Source of the DNA: Trichobilharzia szidati
Lineage: Eukaryota; Platyhelminthes; Trematoda; Strigeidida; Schistosomatidae
Reading direction: 5' to 3'
Length of the DNA: 64,000 nt
Assembly: GCA_944472155.2 (NCBI GenBank)
Contig: OX235272.1
Location: 106,212,020-106,276,019 of the forward strand
The number at the start of each line of letters is the position of its first letter. The stretch's first letter is position 1. Under the pieces are notes generated by a model. The model did no database searches, was not told the DNA's origin, and saw only the letters and a program-made list of their open reading frames with translations. Shown here piece by piece: positions 23,621-34,514 of this stretch. Both the position numbers and the translations under genes were made by a program.

Positions 23621-23890
23621 TTACTGTATATCTGCTCTGTATACTGTGTGTATACTTCATATCTAAATACATATCGATGAATGCAGTAAGCTACTAGACA
23701 CGCCTATGTGTGACTAATCTTAAATAATGGAGATTCTCTAACTCTCACGTGTGTGTGTTGTTGTATGCTATATGTTGGCTGGAGAGTTTCTAATTGTGAA
23801 GTTTTCACCTTCCTTCAAGACAATTTTAAAAATCAGTGATTGAAAAGATACAATCATACTCACTTTAGGAAATAAACTATTCAAAAGAAC
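23621..23890. other. No gene seen
   Basis: Unassigned AT-rich sequence with a short GT run. Confidence 0.4.
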
Positions 23891-23894
23891 TAAT

Positions 23895-24385
23895 CAGGAG
23901 CTGATGAAGAGTCCGAAACTAGGACGAAACAGCTGGAGATCCAGTACTCCCAGCTGGTTTTCCAATGGTTCTCTCTGACCAATATCAGTTTCATGATGAA
24001 ATCCTGAAACCAATTAAATCTATGCAAACCAACACTTAAAGGGATCATTGTTGCCATATATAAATATATGACCAGTAGGGTACAGCAGGTTGAAGATGAG
24101 GCAGTAACTCATCGAAGAAGACATTGCGAAACGGTCGCGCTATGTCGTGAATTGGCAGAAGTTAGAATTCAAGGACCATTGGATCGGGTCCCAGTGGCTT
24201 AATGGTCTACGAGCTCGCTAGCCTTGTAACCAGAAGGTCCTGGGTTCGAACCTCCGTTGGTGGGTGCATACTGATGAAGAGTCCCAAACTAGGACGAAAC
24301 AGCTGTCCAGTACTCCCAGCTGGTTTTCCAGTGGTTCTCTAACTAATGTCAGCTCATCATGAAATCCTCCACGCAATCAAAATAA
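23895..24385 (+). repeat. SINE-A, head-to-tail pair with hammerhead-like motifs
   Basis: Two hammerhead-like segments 370 bp apart (23901 and 24271). Between them is a full SINE-A body: 'gaattggcagaagttagaat', box A-like 'agtggcttaatggtctacga' (about 24186), box B gggttcgaacc (24242-24252), then the second hammerhead segment and the shared 3' block 'ctggttttccagtggttctc'. The spacing implies a tandem dimer with the first unit 5'-truncated. Confidence 0.75.
24271..24325 (+). ncRNA. Hammerhead-like motif in SINE-A
   Basis: CTGATGA at 24271, then a stem II candidate GTCC...GGAC separated from the core by the extra bases AGA, then GAAAC and a self-complementary CAGCTG...CAGCTG stem III candidate. 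Core strings are intact but the insert after CTGATGA departs from the hammerhead consensus, so activity is doubtful. Confidence 0.45.
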
Positions 24386-25080
24386 ATCTACCTTTCGACA
24401 ACACAATAAGAAGACGTAGTTTATCTGAAACGTGTAATGTATTGGCGCAACACATTTCGGACATTCTGATCACACACACACGTACTTGTCATACACAGTT
24501 TATATATAATGCAAGAAGGCATGAATAATTACAATACAGGTCAGATTGTATACAGGTCAAGGTCTACCTTTAACCTTAATTATTGCCAGTATTTTTGGTA
24601 TAACACTTAAGTGATGAGAATATCTGTCATTTTTAATTGAGTTTTAATACTTTTTCGGATGTATAGAGAGATGTGAGGATTATTAACGTAAGTAGTTGAG
24701 TTCCAGCCAAACGGGAGGCCTGATTCGACTCCTACTCCACCTCTACTTCAGCCTTGGGATACTAAATTAAGTGACACAAGGTTTCATACACAATAAGTGT
24801 GTGTGTGACTCTTAAACCTAATATTTAAGAAATTTGTTCCAGGAAACTTGAGTTTTAACTCAATTTTTTGCCCACTTTTTTGTCTAAACTAAAAGGTCAT
24901 CCAGAAAATCATTAGATCTTTCGTATTCTCAACTCTGTGAGTACAGAATATCTCTTTCTTCTACCTCTTTGAATATATATCGCCTCTAAGGAAATCCATT
25001 TTTCTACTAAACATTTTTAATTGTACATTCCATAGTCGATTGGTCGTCTTGTGATAAAGAGTCAGAAAAATTGATTGGAG
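24386..25080. other. No gene seen
   Basis: AT-rich; a short CA run; no coding region supported. Confidence 0.4.
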
Positions 25081-25084
25081 GATT

Positions 25085-25280
25085 TCATCGTGAGCTGACA
25101 TCAGCTAGAGAACCATTGGAAAACCTAAAAGCACTGGACAGCTGTTTCGTCCCAGTATGGGACTCTTCATTAGTACGTGTCAAACTAGAACGAAACAGCT
25201 GTCCAGTACTCCCTGTGGCTGGTTTTCCAATGGTTCTCTAACTGATGTCAGTTCATGATGAAATCCTCCAGTCAATCAAA
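25085..25280. repeat. SINE-A 3' ends, inverted pair
   Basis: A minus-strand SINE-A 3' end (25090-25172, 'ggacagctgtttcgtcccag') runs straight into a plus-strand 3' end (25180-25275, 'gaacgaaacagctgtccagt'), giving a palindrome of about 90-bp arms. Confidence 0.65.
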
Positions 25281-25355
25281 CAAAAACCAATACTTGAAAA
25301 GTCAGAAAAATTGACTATCATTTTACTGATTGTATAACATGCATACTATAACGAA

Positions 25356-25579
25356 GTGCGTCGGTAGCTTAGCGGTAGAATGCTTGCCAACCACGCGCAT
25401 GTGCTCGTGGGTTCAATCCCCAGCCGAAGCACTCCTTTACCTCACTAAGCCGGTAATAAAACTGGTAAATAGGTAAGGCTGGGCACATGAGGCTAGCAGT
25501 AACCCCATCCCGTAAAAGTAAACAAGCACCACTGTTACCGAAACTTCCCCTTCACTAATGGGAACGTAAAGGAATAAAA
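25356..25579 (+). repeat. SINE-B, full copy
   Basis: A tRNA-like head (25356-25432) with GTGC/GCAC ends, box A 'tagcttagcggtagaatgc', box B gggttcaatcc, and a T-arm GTGGG/CCCAG. The body (ctcactaagccggtaataaa) follows. The 3' tail 'cccttcactaatgggaacg' plus TAAAGGAATAAA is shared with LINE-I. The head has no plausible anticodon arm, so it is not a functional tRNA gene. Confidence 0.8.
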
Positions 25580-25706
25580 TTTTAGAAGTAATAATACTAT
25601 AATGCGATTGTCAATCAATCAATCAATCATATTCTCTTGATCAGCCTTTTGCTTGTGTGTATTGTGACTACAAAATGTCAAACAAACGCAACAGACTGTT
25701 TCTTCC

Positions 25707-25711
25707 ATATA

Positions 25712-25782
<71 letters not shown>
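25707..25782. repeat. (TA)n(GA)n compound microsatellite
   Basis: About 20 TA units directly followed by about 17 GA units. Confidence 0.95.
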
Positions 25783-25783
<1 letters not shown>

Positions 25784-26140
25784 GCAGTTAGAAATCTCTC
25801 ACGTTTTATAATCCGTTGAAATTAAGAAAACACAATTCGAGACTGTAAATAGACATGATTATTATATTATTATTATTATTATCCGTGTATAGACATGTTT
25901 AAGTATATTGTGTTATGGAACACAGAGACAGAGCTTACACCGACTCAGGTGACTGCAACGTGTTATACTACGCTAGCAACCAAAACAACTGTCCATGAGC
26001 TGTGTTAAATTGTGTCATTTTTTTTTGAACGAAGAGAGACCGAACATATTTCCAGGATAATACGAGCTCATTTTATCTTGTGAATCCTCTTCAACTGCAT
26101 ATACATATATATCCTATACAAAATCAAACTGTAAGTTTAT

Positions 26141-27101
26141 GGCAAAGTTCAATAATAGCGTCCCAAGGGATGCGAACGCACGAGTCATCTTGAGCCGACC
26201 GATCATAAAAATAAGTGACTTGCAAAAATAATGACGTATATTTACAAGAAAGTGTATGAAAACGCACTAAACAGGTTATCTTTCTCTGACATGACTTAAA
26301 AATACGTCCCAGTTATTATGAGGGGAGTATCAGTTGCTAAGTTAGACTAGTGATATTAGATAGTTGGAGGCAATCGAGCCACAGGAAGCCTTGGACCTAG
26401 GTTTCGTCCTAGTTGGCACTCACCAGTCAGCAAGGCGTATCTGCAACCGCCTTGAAGTAAGGAACTCATGTCCCTTCTGAGATTCGAACCCGCGTCACCC
26501 AGTGCCGCCTGCAGTCAGAGACGTTACCACTGAGCTATTCGGGATCGCGATTGACCTCCTGTAGGACTGTAGTAGGTATTTTGATAGATAGAATTCAGTC
26601 TGCACCAAACAAAGGACTAGACACGTCACACTAGTCGCTAGTGTCCAATCAAAAGTTGGACTAGTTTCTGTACATGTATTCACCGGGGTGACTGGAGATG
26701 AGCTGTCTTTGTGAATCGTTTATCTCTCTTATCCAGTTGTGCAGTCTTCCCCAAAAGCCGTCGGTTGAATTATTATGGTTTCCAGTAAGAGGATCGACGA
26801 CTACTTACCAGGAAAATGTGGATAATAAAACAAATTAAAATAAATGACATCAACTCTAAATCTATCCCTAGGCGTAAACCTAACCTTAATCCTGACCCTA
26901 ATCTTAACCCTAACGAGCTATTAACACATTGTCCAAACAGTACTTAAAAACGTGATCTGGGTGAAATTCACCCCTTAGTTGGTGATTGGCGTTGATATAT
27001 TTCAGCTATGATAATGACAGGTGCCGTTAACCAACGACTAGCATGCGTTCAAGGTCATTGGAGCGTTCACATCCCTTGGAACGCTATTATTGAACTTCGC
27101 C
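26141..27101 (-). mobile_element. Inverted-repeat element with telomere-like repeats
   Basis: The ends are inverted repeats of about 42 bp: 'ggcaaagttcaataatagcg' plus a following CCAAGGGAT block at the left, and its reverse complement at 27060-27101. Inside lie degenerate CCCTAA-type repeats (about 26868-26925) and a SINE-C insertion (26345-26690). The element at 62444-63272 has the same plan. It has no coding capacity, so it is a non-autonomous element or MITE-like unit. Confidence 0.6.
26345..26690 (-). repeat. SINE-C copy 1
   Basis: Minus-strand tRNA-derived SINE: box A complement 'taccactgagctattcggg', box B complement gagattcgaaccc (26479-26491), then a hammerhead-like segment on the minus strand at 26401-26430 (CTGGTGA, GTGC...GGAC, GAAAC). 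The second copy is at 63555-63860. Confidence 0.75.
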
Positions 27102-27104
27102 AAA

Positions 27105-30100
27105 TTTATCTTTATCATAAGTTTACTTTACTACTATTCACTCCGCCCCCCCCCCCCCCACCGCGTCACCATCTTAAAGTCGTCTTCATTATAATCTGTA
27201 TTAATTAAATTCACTCTGTTGTTCTTCAGTCGTCTAATTTGTCTCCTCTAGTCTGTTCTTTTGTGTTTTCAAGCGAAATCTGAACTCTACCACACCACTC
27301 CTTCTTTGTTTAATTATACTATAATTAGCTGTTGTCTTTTAACACTGAATAATTCTTCGCTAATTAATATCCTTTTGTGGTATTATGCTCCTTACAACTT
27401 CTATTTATATTACTTTGAAGTCAATATGCAAAAAAAGTATGTTCAAAAATTACTTTTTAACTTATAATTTAATTTTGTATAGGATGATGTACACAGTTGA
27501 AGAGAATCCATGGAGCGAAACGAGCTCGTACTATCTATCTATCTAGCTATCCTGTAAATATGTGCATTTTTTCTTTGTTCAAAGTAAATTAAAGGGAACC
27601 AGTTGAATATATCAAACCTTGATGAGATACTACAAAGTTGTCCAAACCTCCTTCTCCTCCGCCTCAGTAGTATCAGGTGAAATGGTATTCGAACTTGTAG
27701 AGACACATTTACTGGGAATTTGAATATCTCTAAACCAATCAACTATAACTTGTAAGGAATGTGTTACGAAAAACAAAAGGAAGGTAGTCAAATTTGAGGA
27801 GTGCCAGCTATGAACCTTAGCGCAGTCTTTCTGAGTCGATATTTATGTAATAAAAAAGAAGTCGATAAATTGAAAATCATATTTAACTCAGTAAAATTCA
27901 CATTCTGCTTAAAATACACACACACGACACAACTAGAATCGGTACATATGACTAATAAAAATCAATATATACTCTGATCAACTAACTCAATTAAAAACGC
28001 TTATAACAAACAGTAATCAGTGTGTAAATTACATTTTATTTAAGTATTTGATTGTATATATTTATTACTTATTATTATTATGTCCTTAGAAGAAATTAGA
28101 TAACTTAACTCATCTGGTTTTATCGTGTTTTACTATACTATACTAGAGTAAACTAAGAATCGTGACAACACATAGAACCTTACACAGAAATGATATGACT
28201 GATTGATTGGCTTTAGCACTCTCGACTTTTAGCCAATGTGTGTCCCAAGTTCGAGTCTGTAGAATTCAAGTGGTGCAATATCACCAACCCTTACACAATA
28301 AATATGGCCTCTTAGTCCCAATCTGTCTTCGGGTAACAACTGAGTTGAACACAAATAGTATACTGCTTTGTATGCTGTTCTACTCGCTAGTGAGAAATGC
28401 GAAAGATGATAATAGTGGTGGGACAAATGTAGAAAGTGTATTAAGGGAGAAGAACTATAATGAATGTAGGGTAGTGTTCAGGTGTCTCGGATCTGCGAAG
28501 GTAGGCGTCAGTCACTGTAATAGATTTGTCTGTAGTCACACTCTGTCTTGTAAAAAACACCACACCTAGGATATTCTAATTATTTATCAGCATTTTATAA
28601 TCTTATTTCCACTTACTCTGAATTACATATTAGGATAGACATGTGCCCCTTTGGATTAAGGATGATTTTCGAGTCCCGTCTCATTTAATCCAGCCTGGAC
28701 AACTGACGAGATAGTATCATCAACCCTTCTCACATAATAATAGTAATAATAAGTACGGCTCATAACCTGGTACATGAGAGATCTATTCCAAGTAATTGAA
28801 ATTTGGAAATCTTTTCAACTGGTTGTTTACTACCATTACACACAACACCCTAGCAACTGACTCTAGAATGTGAACAGTGTCGACAATAATGAAACTGTAA
28901 CACTAGTGTTGATTTGCTTTGCTGTTTTTTTATCAAAGACAATAAACTCAATGAAATATTAAAATAGTATAAAAATCTATAATATTCAACCTAGTAGTGA
29001 CAAAAAAGGCGTATCCTGCATGTATGAATACGTGTGTGCGTGCGTGCAGGCTTTATTGATTCGGTAGATTATTTGTTCGTTATGCAGTGTATAACACTAG
29101 TGTACACACCCCAAATAGTGATGTTCAAATATGACAGCTTAAAATATTTCCAACGTTGTTTTTTAAAATTTATTTCACAGTCCTTAAATATTACAGAATA
29201 CTATTGTCATACAGTAGTTTATGGTTGTATACAACAAATGAACGGCAGTGTTTCCTTGAAGACTGGGATAACAATCGAGGATCTACCTGTTGATCCACAG
29301 ATGATATATATATATATATCGGTTATTTTTAAGTATTACTCTAATTTGCCTACAAGAGTTGTAGTATATCATTCTGCCACTCTGAAATGTAACTGGTGGT
29401 CACTTCCTCAGAGATATATGCGTCTGATGTTTAAGAAATTTCAACAGTCACTTAATATTTTATCTCACTCTACGCTTTATAGTATACACTAACTGTCGTC
29501 GGTTAGGAATCTACATAAAAATTGCTTCTGCTCTTTATGACATACTTCAATCTAACTATCCGGTGCCTGTATGCTGCTTCCATTTGTAAAAATCTACCGT
29601 TCGCTTTATTCACACTGTAGTCAATGTGTCGACAATTGTTAGCCGTTATACAACAATGTCAAATTTTGATTACATCTTTAATGAACACTAGAAGGATCAC
29701 TGACAATTCACTAGTAACGGATAAACTCGGAGAGGCAGTGTGGACAGGCTTTACGTGTAGTTTGTAAAGGTGGTTGGAAAGCCTTTCATAAAGCAGACAT
29801 CCCTAGGAAAACTTTAATCTTACAATAAGTACCTTTCTCTTCTTCACTGAAATGCAAAAAACGACTCTACGTAACGTTTTGAGATGCCAGGCTGTGCGTC
29901 TTCTTGTGGCTTTCCACAACATTTTACTTCCATCTTCTAAAATTCGTTCTCCACGTTTGTGCATGGTACCTTTAAGATCTCTTAGAAGTTGTCATTAATT
30001 CCCCTAGATACATTTAAAACAATGATACTATGCAGGTCGAATATTACTGGGTTTATGATCATACATCCTAAACAAGGCAAGTTAGTTCTTGGTTCGCTTA

Positions 30101-30430
30101 TATCAGTCCCCTCGCAACCTACCACACTTCATCGTACTGTACATAACACCGAGTTCTGAATTTACACTTCATCGCTATTGTCGCATTTCTCCGTTTTATC
30201 ATGTCACCTTACTGGTGTACCTACCTATATTGCTACTGCTTCATTGTCAAGCTACAGTTTATCAGCTGTGTGAAATAATTCCTTTTAAATCTCAACTCTA
30301 ACCTTAGATAATGTCACAAATCCGGTAGTCAGATTAATGAATAAATGATACCAACATACTAGCATTTTTACGAGTATAACAGTGTTTCTGTTCCAAATTC
30401 TTGACATAAAATATCTTTTTCTCTTACAGG
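27105..30430. other. Long stretch without a supported gene
   Basis: Contains a C run (27147-27160) and low-complexity AT sequence. Two open frames of 120 and 152 codons (28207-28569 and 29034-29492, plus) do not resemble known proteins and have no splice or initiation context I trust. Part of this is probably intron or 5' flank of the gene whose last exon starts at 30431. Confidence 0.4.
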
Positions 30431-30850
30431 TCAACCAAACAAGTTGTACCATTTACCATCAGTGTACCGCCTACTGCATTAATGTACCTTGGCACTGATC
30501 TCAAAGACCTAACAATGTACAGTCAGACAATTCATTTTGAAGAAATTCACAATGGTCCTGCACCCAGACATGATATTATTACTATGCACAGACACGGACA
30601 TGCGTTTGGTGGTCTTCCGTGGCTATTTTGGATCAGCTTGGTTCTACTGATCGCTGTTTTTCATATGTTTTTCTGTAAGATTATATATAATGAACTACGG
30701 GGAAGAAATCAGGCATCTGAAAATCAAAACCCTTGGAGACTACCACATTATGCAACCGATTTGCGGTCTCCATCAGCTTATTCTGCAAGAGTGTTTATAA
30801 ACGAACAGTTGTCACGACGCAGACGGACTGACATGGACACGGTTCCATGA
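30431..30850 (+). CDS. Last exon of a single-pass membrane protein, function unknown
   Basis: An acceptor (tttttctcttacag, AG at 30428-30429) opens a frame that runs from STKQVVPF to the TGA at 30850, about 139 codons. The exon begins with a short extracellular- or lumenal-looking stretch (ISVPPTALMYLGTDL, then a His-rich ITMHRHGHAFGG). It continues with one hydrophobic helix (LPWLFWISLVLLIAVFHMFF, about residues 74-93 of the exon) and a basic C-terminal tail (KIIYNELRGRNQ, then LSRRRRTD). A polyadenylation signal aataaa sits near 30986. The strong pyrimidine tract, the hydrophobic segment and the signal make a real terminal exon likely. The 5' exons are not found and I do not recognise the family. 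An ATG inside the exon (30482) could be misread as the start. It is convergent with the CNOT7-like gene, with about 1.1 kb between the stops. Confidence 0.6.
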   Translation, partial: STKQVVPFTISVPPTALMYLGTDLKDLTMYSQTIHFEEIHNGPAPRHDIITMHRHGHAFGGLPWLFWISLVLLIAVFHMFFCKIIYNELRGRNQASENQNPWRLPHYATDLRSPSAYSARVFINEQLSRRRRTDMDTVP

Positions 30851-30985
30851 TTACAGAGATTTTAAATTTTTTTGACCTGTTTTTGTTTTTCTCCAATACA
30901 ATACTTTACATTTTTCTAACAAAATTAAAAATTCTCTCTCTTCAGAATTTAACATTTATGTATTTACATGGATTAGTACACATGA

Positions 30986-32080
30986 AATAAAACTATTATT
31001 ATTATTATATGAACAAAGTACGCTAATCCACACTGAGAAAAAAACATAGCTCCACAAAGTTAGTTAGTTAGTTATACAACAGAGGTAATGTCTAAGGATT
31101 GATAAATTTTTACTTCAAATTGAAATGAGTGAGATTGACATTCGAGCGTTGAGATAGAGATGAACTAAGTAAGTATACACAACACCGGTTGTAGTGTAAA
31201 ATTGTTTTAAGCATCATCACATTTACAAGACATATGTACTTGAGATTTGTTTTTGAAATAAATTAACTTCATAATTTGCTCAAAACACAACAGTCGCAGA
31301 ATAGAGTGAGACAGCATAAATAATTTCATGCGAAATATATATATTATATATTATATATAACAACGACTTTGATACTTTAATTAGCTGCATTTACACATCA
31401 GTTAGTTTCCAACAACATATTATCCCAAAGTTATCTCTGTACAATCACACAGGAATATTATACAAATATACCTCACAAAAGGATGAAAGAACATTTCACT
31501 GCCCCCGACTGGGCATCCGATAAGCAAACAGGTCAGTAAAAGTAGGAGATAACATTGAAAAGTTTATCACAGATACCTGGAGCGTCGGGAAACGGAATAA
31601 AAGGACTAACAAAACCACGAATAATGAAAGCAAAATTATGACCAGGTGGTGCATGACAAGATAACAGACTGAAGACATACAATACACAATGGAAAATTGG
31701 TAACTATAAGCCACATTTAGCTGCCCATGGGTACGCCGTAAGAAAATGCTTCAGCAAAGTTCTGACCAGTTTGAGCATACCGGGAGTAGGAGCAAACAAA
31801 GCAAAATTAAAGCATCATATGTAACAGAAACATATAAACACAAGACCGAATGGATGTTGAAGTAGACTACTAAGCAAAAGATAAGCAGCCAATTTAGGTT
31901 AGCTGCCACAGATGAGCCGTGATTTACATTGAAAGAGTTAAGGCTGGGTGCTATATTATTAAGAGAGATCTAGGTTACAAAATGCAGAAAACAAATGCTA
32001 ACCAGTAAGTCTTGGATTGGAATAGGGGCATCATCTACCTGTCTGAAGTTATAAAAGAGAAATATGACACCCTGTTTGCT
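30986..32080. other. Convergent 3' flanks
   Basis: Between the two convergent stop codons. AT-rich, with an ATT run at 31000-31010. On the minus strand a possible ATTAAA polyadenylation signal for the CNOT7-like gene lies near 31374. No coding region. Confidence 0.4.
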
Positions 32081-32089
32081 ACGGACACT

Positions 32090-33409
32090 CTAACTACTCT
32101 TATGGCCACTTGTAGAGTCAGCAGGTGAAGTGCGACCAGAATGATCGGCGCTATGAACATTGTTACGATAAATAGACGATGAATGTGAATTGTGATTTGT
32201 AGAAGAGTCGTTTTCAGGTTGAGGACTGGAGCCGTTCATTTGCATCCAAGTATTAGAAACACCATTTGGACAATAGTTTAATCCATATACAAGATTCAAA
32301 ACCCTTTGGTCAATTTTACCACCACCATGCTCCTTAAGCAAATTAGTAAGAATGTAAAAAGAAATTACCTCTAAGAATCTAAAGAATGTTTCGCCTGTTA
32401 GCATTGCATCACTTCCGGCTTGGTGTTGTAAGCCTATACGTGGTACACGCATTAAATCCGCTAGTTCTTGTAATCCACTCTTAGGAAATTTATGTTCGCT
32501 CATCATAGACTTTAAATCCACAATTCTTGGAAAGAAAATCAGCAAAAGCTTTTGGAATTCCAGAAAATTGTCAGGCATCCTCATCCAATCTGTGCATATC
32601 TTCATCATGTAAGCGAAATCGTACGCACTTAATACGTCTATATTACACGTAAAACAAACCTACCTGTGAAATCCAATCCATGTAATCTTGTCATTAAGTG
32701 GGAGACCACTGGTAAGAAAAGCTTCTGCAAAATCGCTAAGTTCAATTCCTGTTCTCTTTAACTTTTCAAAGTCTATTCCAGAAACTTCTAACAACTGAAT
32801 AGAGTCAGCAGCATGCATTTCATTGTCAAGATTCCATTTAATATTAAACTGGACAGTTGAAACGGAATCTATCGTCTGGCCACTTTCATCGAAAAAACTA
32901 AATCCTATTTGGATTGGCTTCAGCATATCGATGTTAACTTTTATATTGTGGTAGGCTTGTTCGAAGCTATTGGCATACTCACCAAATACTTTTGCAACAA
33001 CACCTGGAAACTCAGTATCTACAGCGACATATCGACTTTCCCGCACAAGTCTCCGGACAAGACGCATGCCTTCGTGAAAGTTGTGGGCCCAAACATCCCA
33101 GACACGTACATGAGCACTTTCCTGTGCGATACTGGACGGAATAAGATTATTAAGGTCCGAATGAACATGATGCTGAACGCCATGATGGACGTGATTATGG
33201 TGGTTAGTATGTCCATGATTGTGATACGTTGCTTGAGGAACGTAACCGTCTGTTGTTACTGTCATACCAGTTCTGTAGCTATACTTTCCAAAATGAGAAT
33301 TAAGAGGTGATTCAGCAATAGAGCTTTGAAGTATATGATTTGTGTAGCCGTTTTGTGTTACAGATGGAAGTTCGCGAAAAGGGTGCATTGAGTAACATAA
33401 GTGACACAT
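32090..33409 (-). CDS. CNOT7: CCR4-NOT deadenylase subunit, CAF1 (CNOT7/8) family
   Basis: A poly(A)-specific 3' exoribonuclease of the CCR4-NOT complex, which shortens mRNA tails in the cytoplasm. Two minus-strand exons, 33409-32664 and 32627-32090, are joined across a 36-bp intron (gtaggt...attaag), giving about 427 codons. The DEDDh residues are all visible: Asp and Glu in VAVDTEFPG, Asp in HSAYDFAYM (this motif is made only by the splice), His and Asp in [11 protein letters not shown]. Also recognisable are [31 protein letters not shown] and [10 protein letters not shown]. Human CNOT7 is about 285 residues. The extra length is an N-terminal extension of about 100 residues with a His/Asn-rich run ([19 protein letters not shown]) and a Ser/Asn-rich tail. 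The ATG at 33409 follows an in-frame TGA directly, which supports the start, although an upstream spliced exon cannot be excluded. Whether it is the sole orthologue or a paralogue cannot be told from one window. Confidence 0.9.
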
Positions 33410-34510
33410 TCAGTAATCTTGCCTAAACATAAATAGGGAAATACTAGCCTTAGTATATTCTAATGTGAAAACACTCAAAAATACAAAGAAAGGGAGTAAC
33501 ACTCACCAATATCGCTCATACGAAACCCCTATCTAGCCTATCCTGAACTTTAACGCTTTCGCTTTCCTCCAAATTGGAACAGTAGTTTGACCAAACAAAG
33601 CACATCATGGTGGGTTGATATACCGCATACCGTCAGCTGTGACTTTTGATTTATTATTATTTTCCAGCTCCTGAATAGATAAATCTGAAATATTTAACTT
33701 CATTGAGCAATGTTGCGTTACTTCAAACAGTGTAAATGACTGTAAGGCTTCATACTCCCTTAGAAGTGTACAACAGGCATTTAACAGATGCAGTGCTTTT
33801 TATAGCATTATGTCCTTAAAAATTTTGTCTATGTTTTCAGCTGAGCACTTGCATTTCTGAGACAAATGAATATCGGCCTGTCTTTTGTCTACTTATTAAT
33901 GGCAGTGAACTTCGGGCGTTTGGGGGCACTCTCCTTCTTACTGCGGTGCACCTTTTTGGCGCAAAGATAGCAGAAATAGGCACTTCAACACTATACACAA
34001 AGAAAAAGTCTTAGATTACATCAGATAATTCTCACCAATGAAAAAGGCATCTAACCTGTGAATGTACTTTCAACCACAAACACGGTGGGACATTAGTTGC
34101 AACTGTTCAGACTGTTGTGAATTAGAGGTCGTGAATCTGTTGGCGAAATATTAAGTCAGTTCTAGAAACTGAAGGTAAACTACTATGTTGCCTGTGTACT
34201 CTTAGAGATAGGTTAATCTTAATTTATTGTTTACACATTCCCAAAATAGGTTCACTCGACTCGTCTGAACAGTCCCCATTTATTAAATGTTTTACGTCTT
34301 AGTGGGATATGCAGCAACACAACTGTACAGTTTTTGTGAGATGTTAAAAACGTAAATACCGTACGTAAATTTTGTTTAAAACGATTCGCTGTAAAATGTA
34401 CATAACTTTGAAGTGTTTCTTTCTCTTCTCACTGGTCCATACTGCTTACTTGCTTCACCACTAACCATGTTGTATCCTTTGTATTTCGCAGGAACCTCTC
34501 ATCCGAAAAC
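33410..34510. other. Upstream flank of the CNOT7-like gene
   Basis: No coding region seen. It probably holds the promoter and 5' untranslated region of the minus-strand gene. No motif can be named with confidence. Confidence 0.35.
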
Positions 34511-34514
34511 TATT

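Noticed and set aside
25356..25432. Functional tRNA gene
   Set aside because: Good box A, box B and T-arm, but no anticodon stem-loop and a SINE body attached; the same head occurs in other dispersed copies.
28207..28569. 120-codon open frame starting at a non-ATG codon
   Set aside because: No recognisable family; overlaps a decayed box B-like sequence (agttcgagtctg), so it is more likely an old SINE scrap.
29034..29492. 152-codon plus-strand open frame
   Set aside because: Longest open frame in the region, but it starts at a GTG-rich microsatellite, contains a TA run as YIYIS, and shows no domain, splice context or plausible composition. Likely chance in AT-rich sequence.
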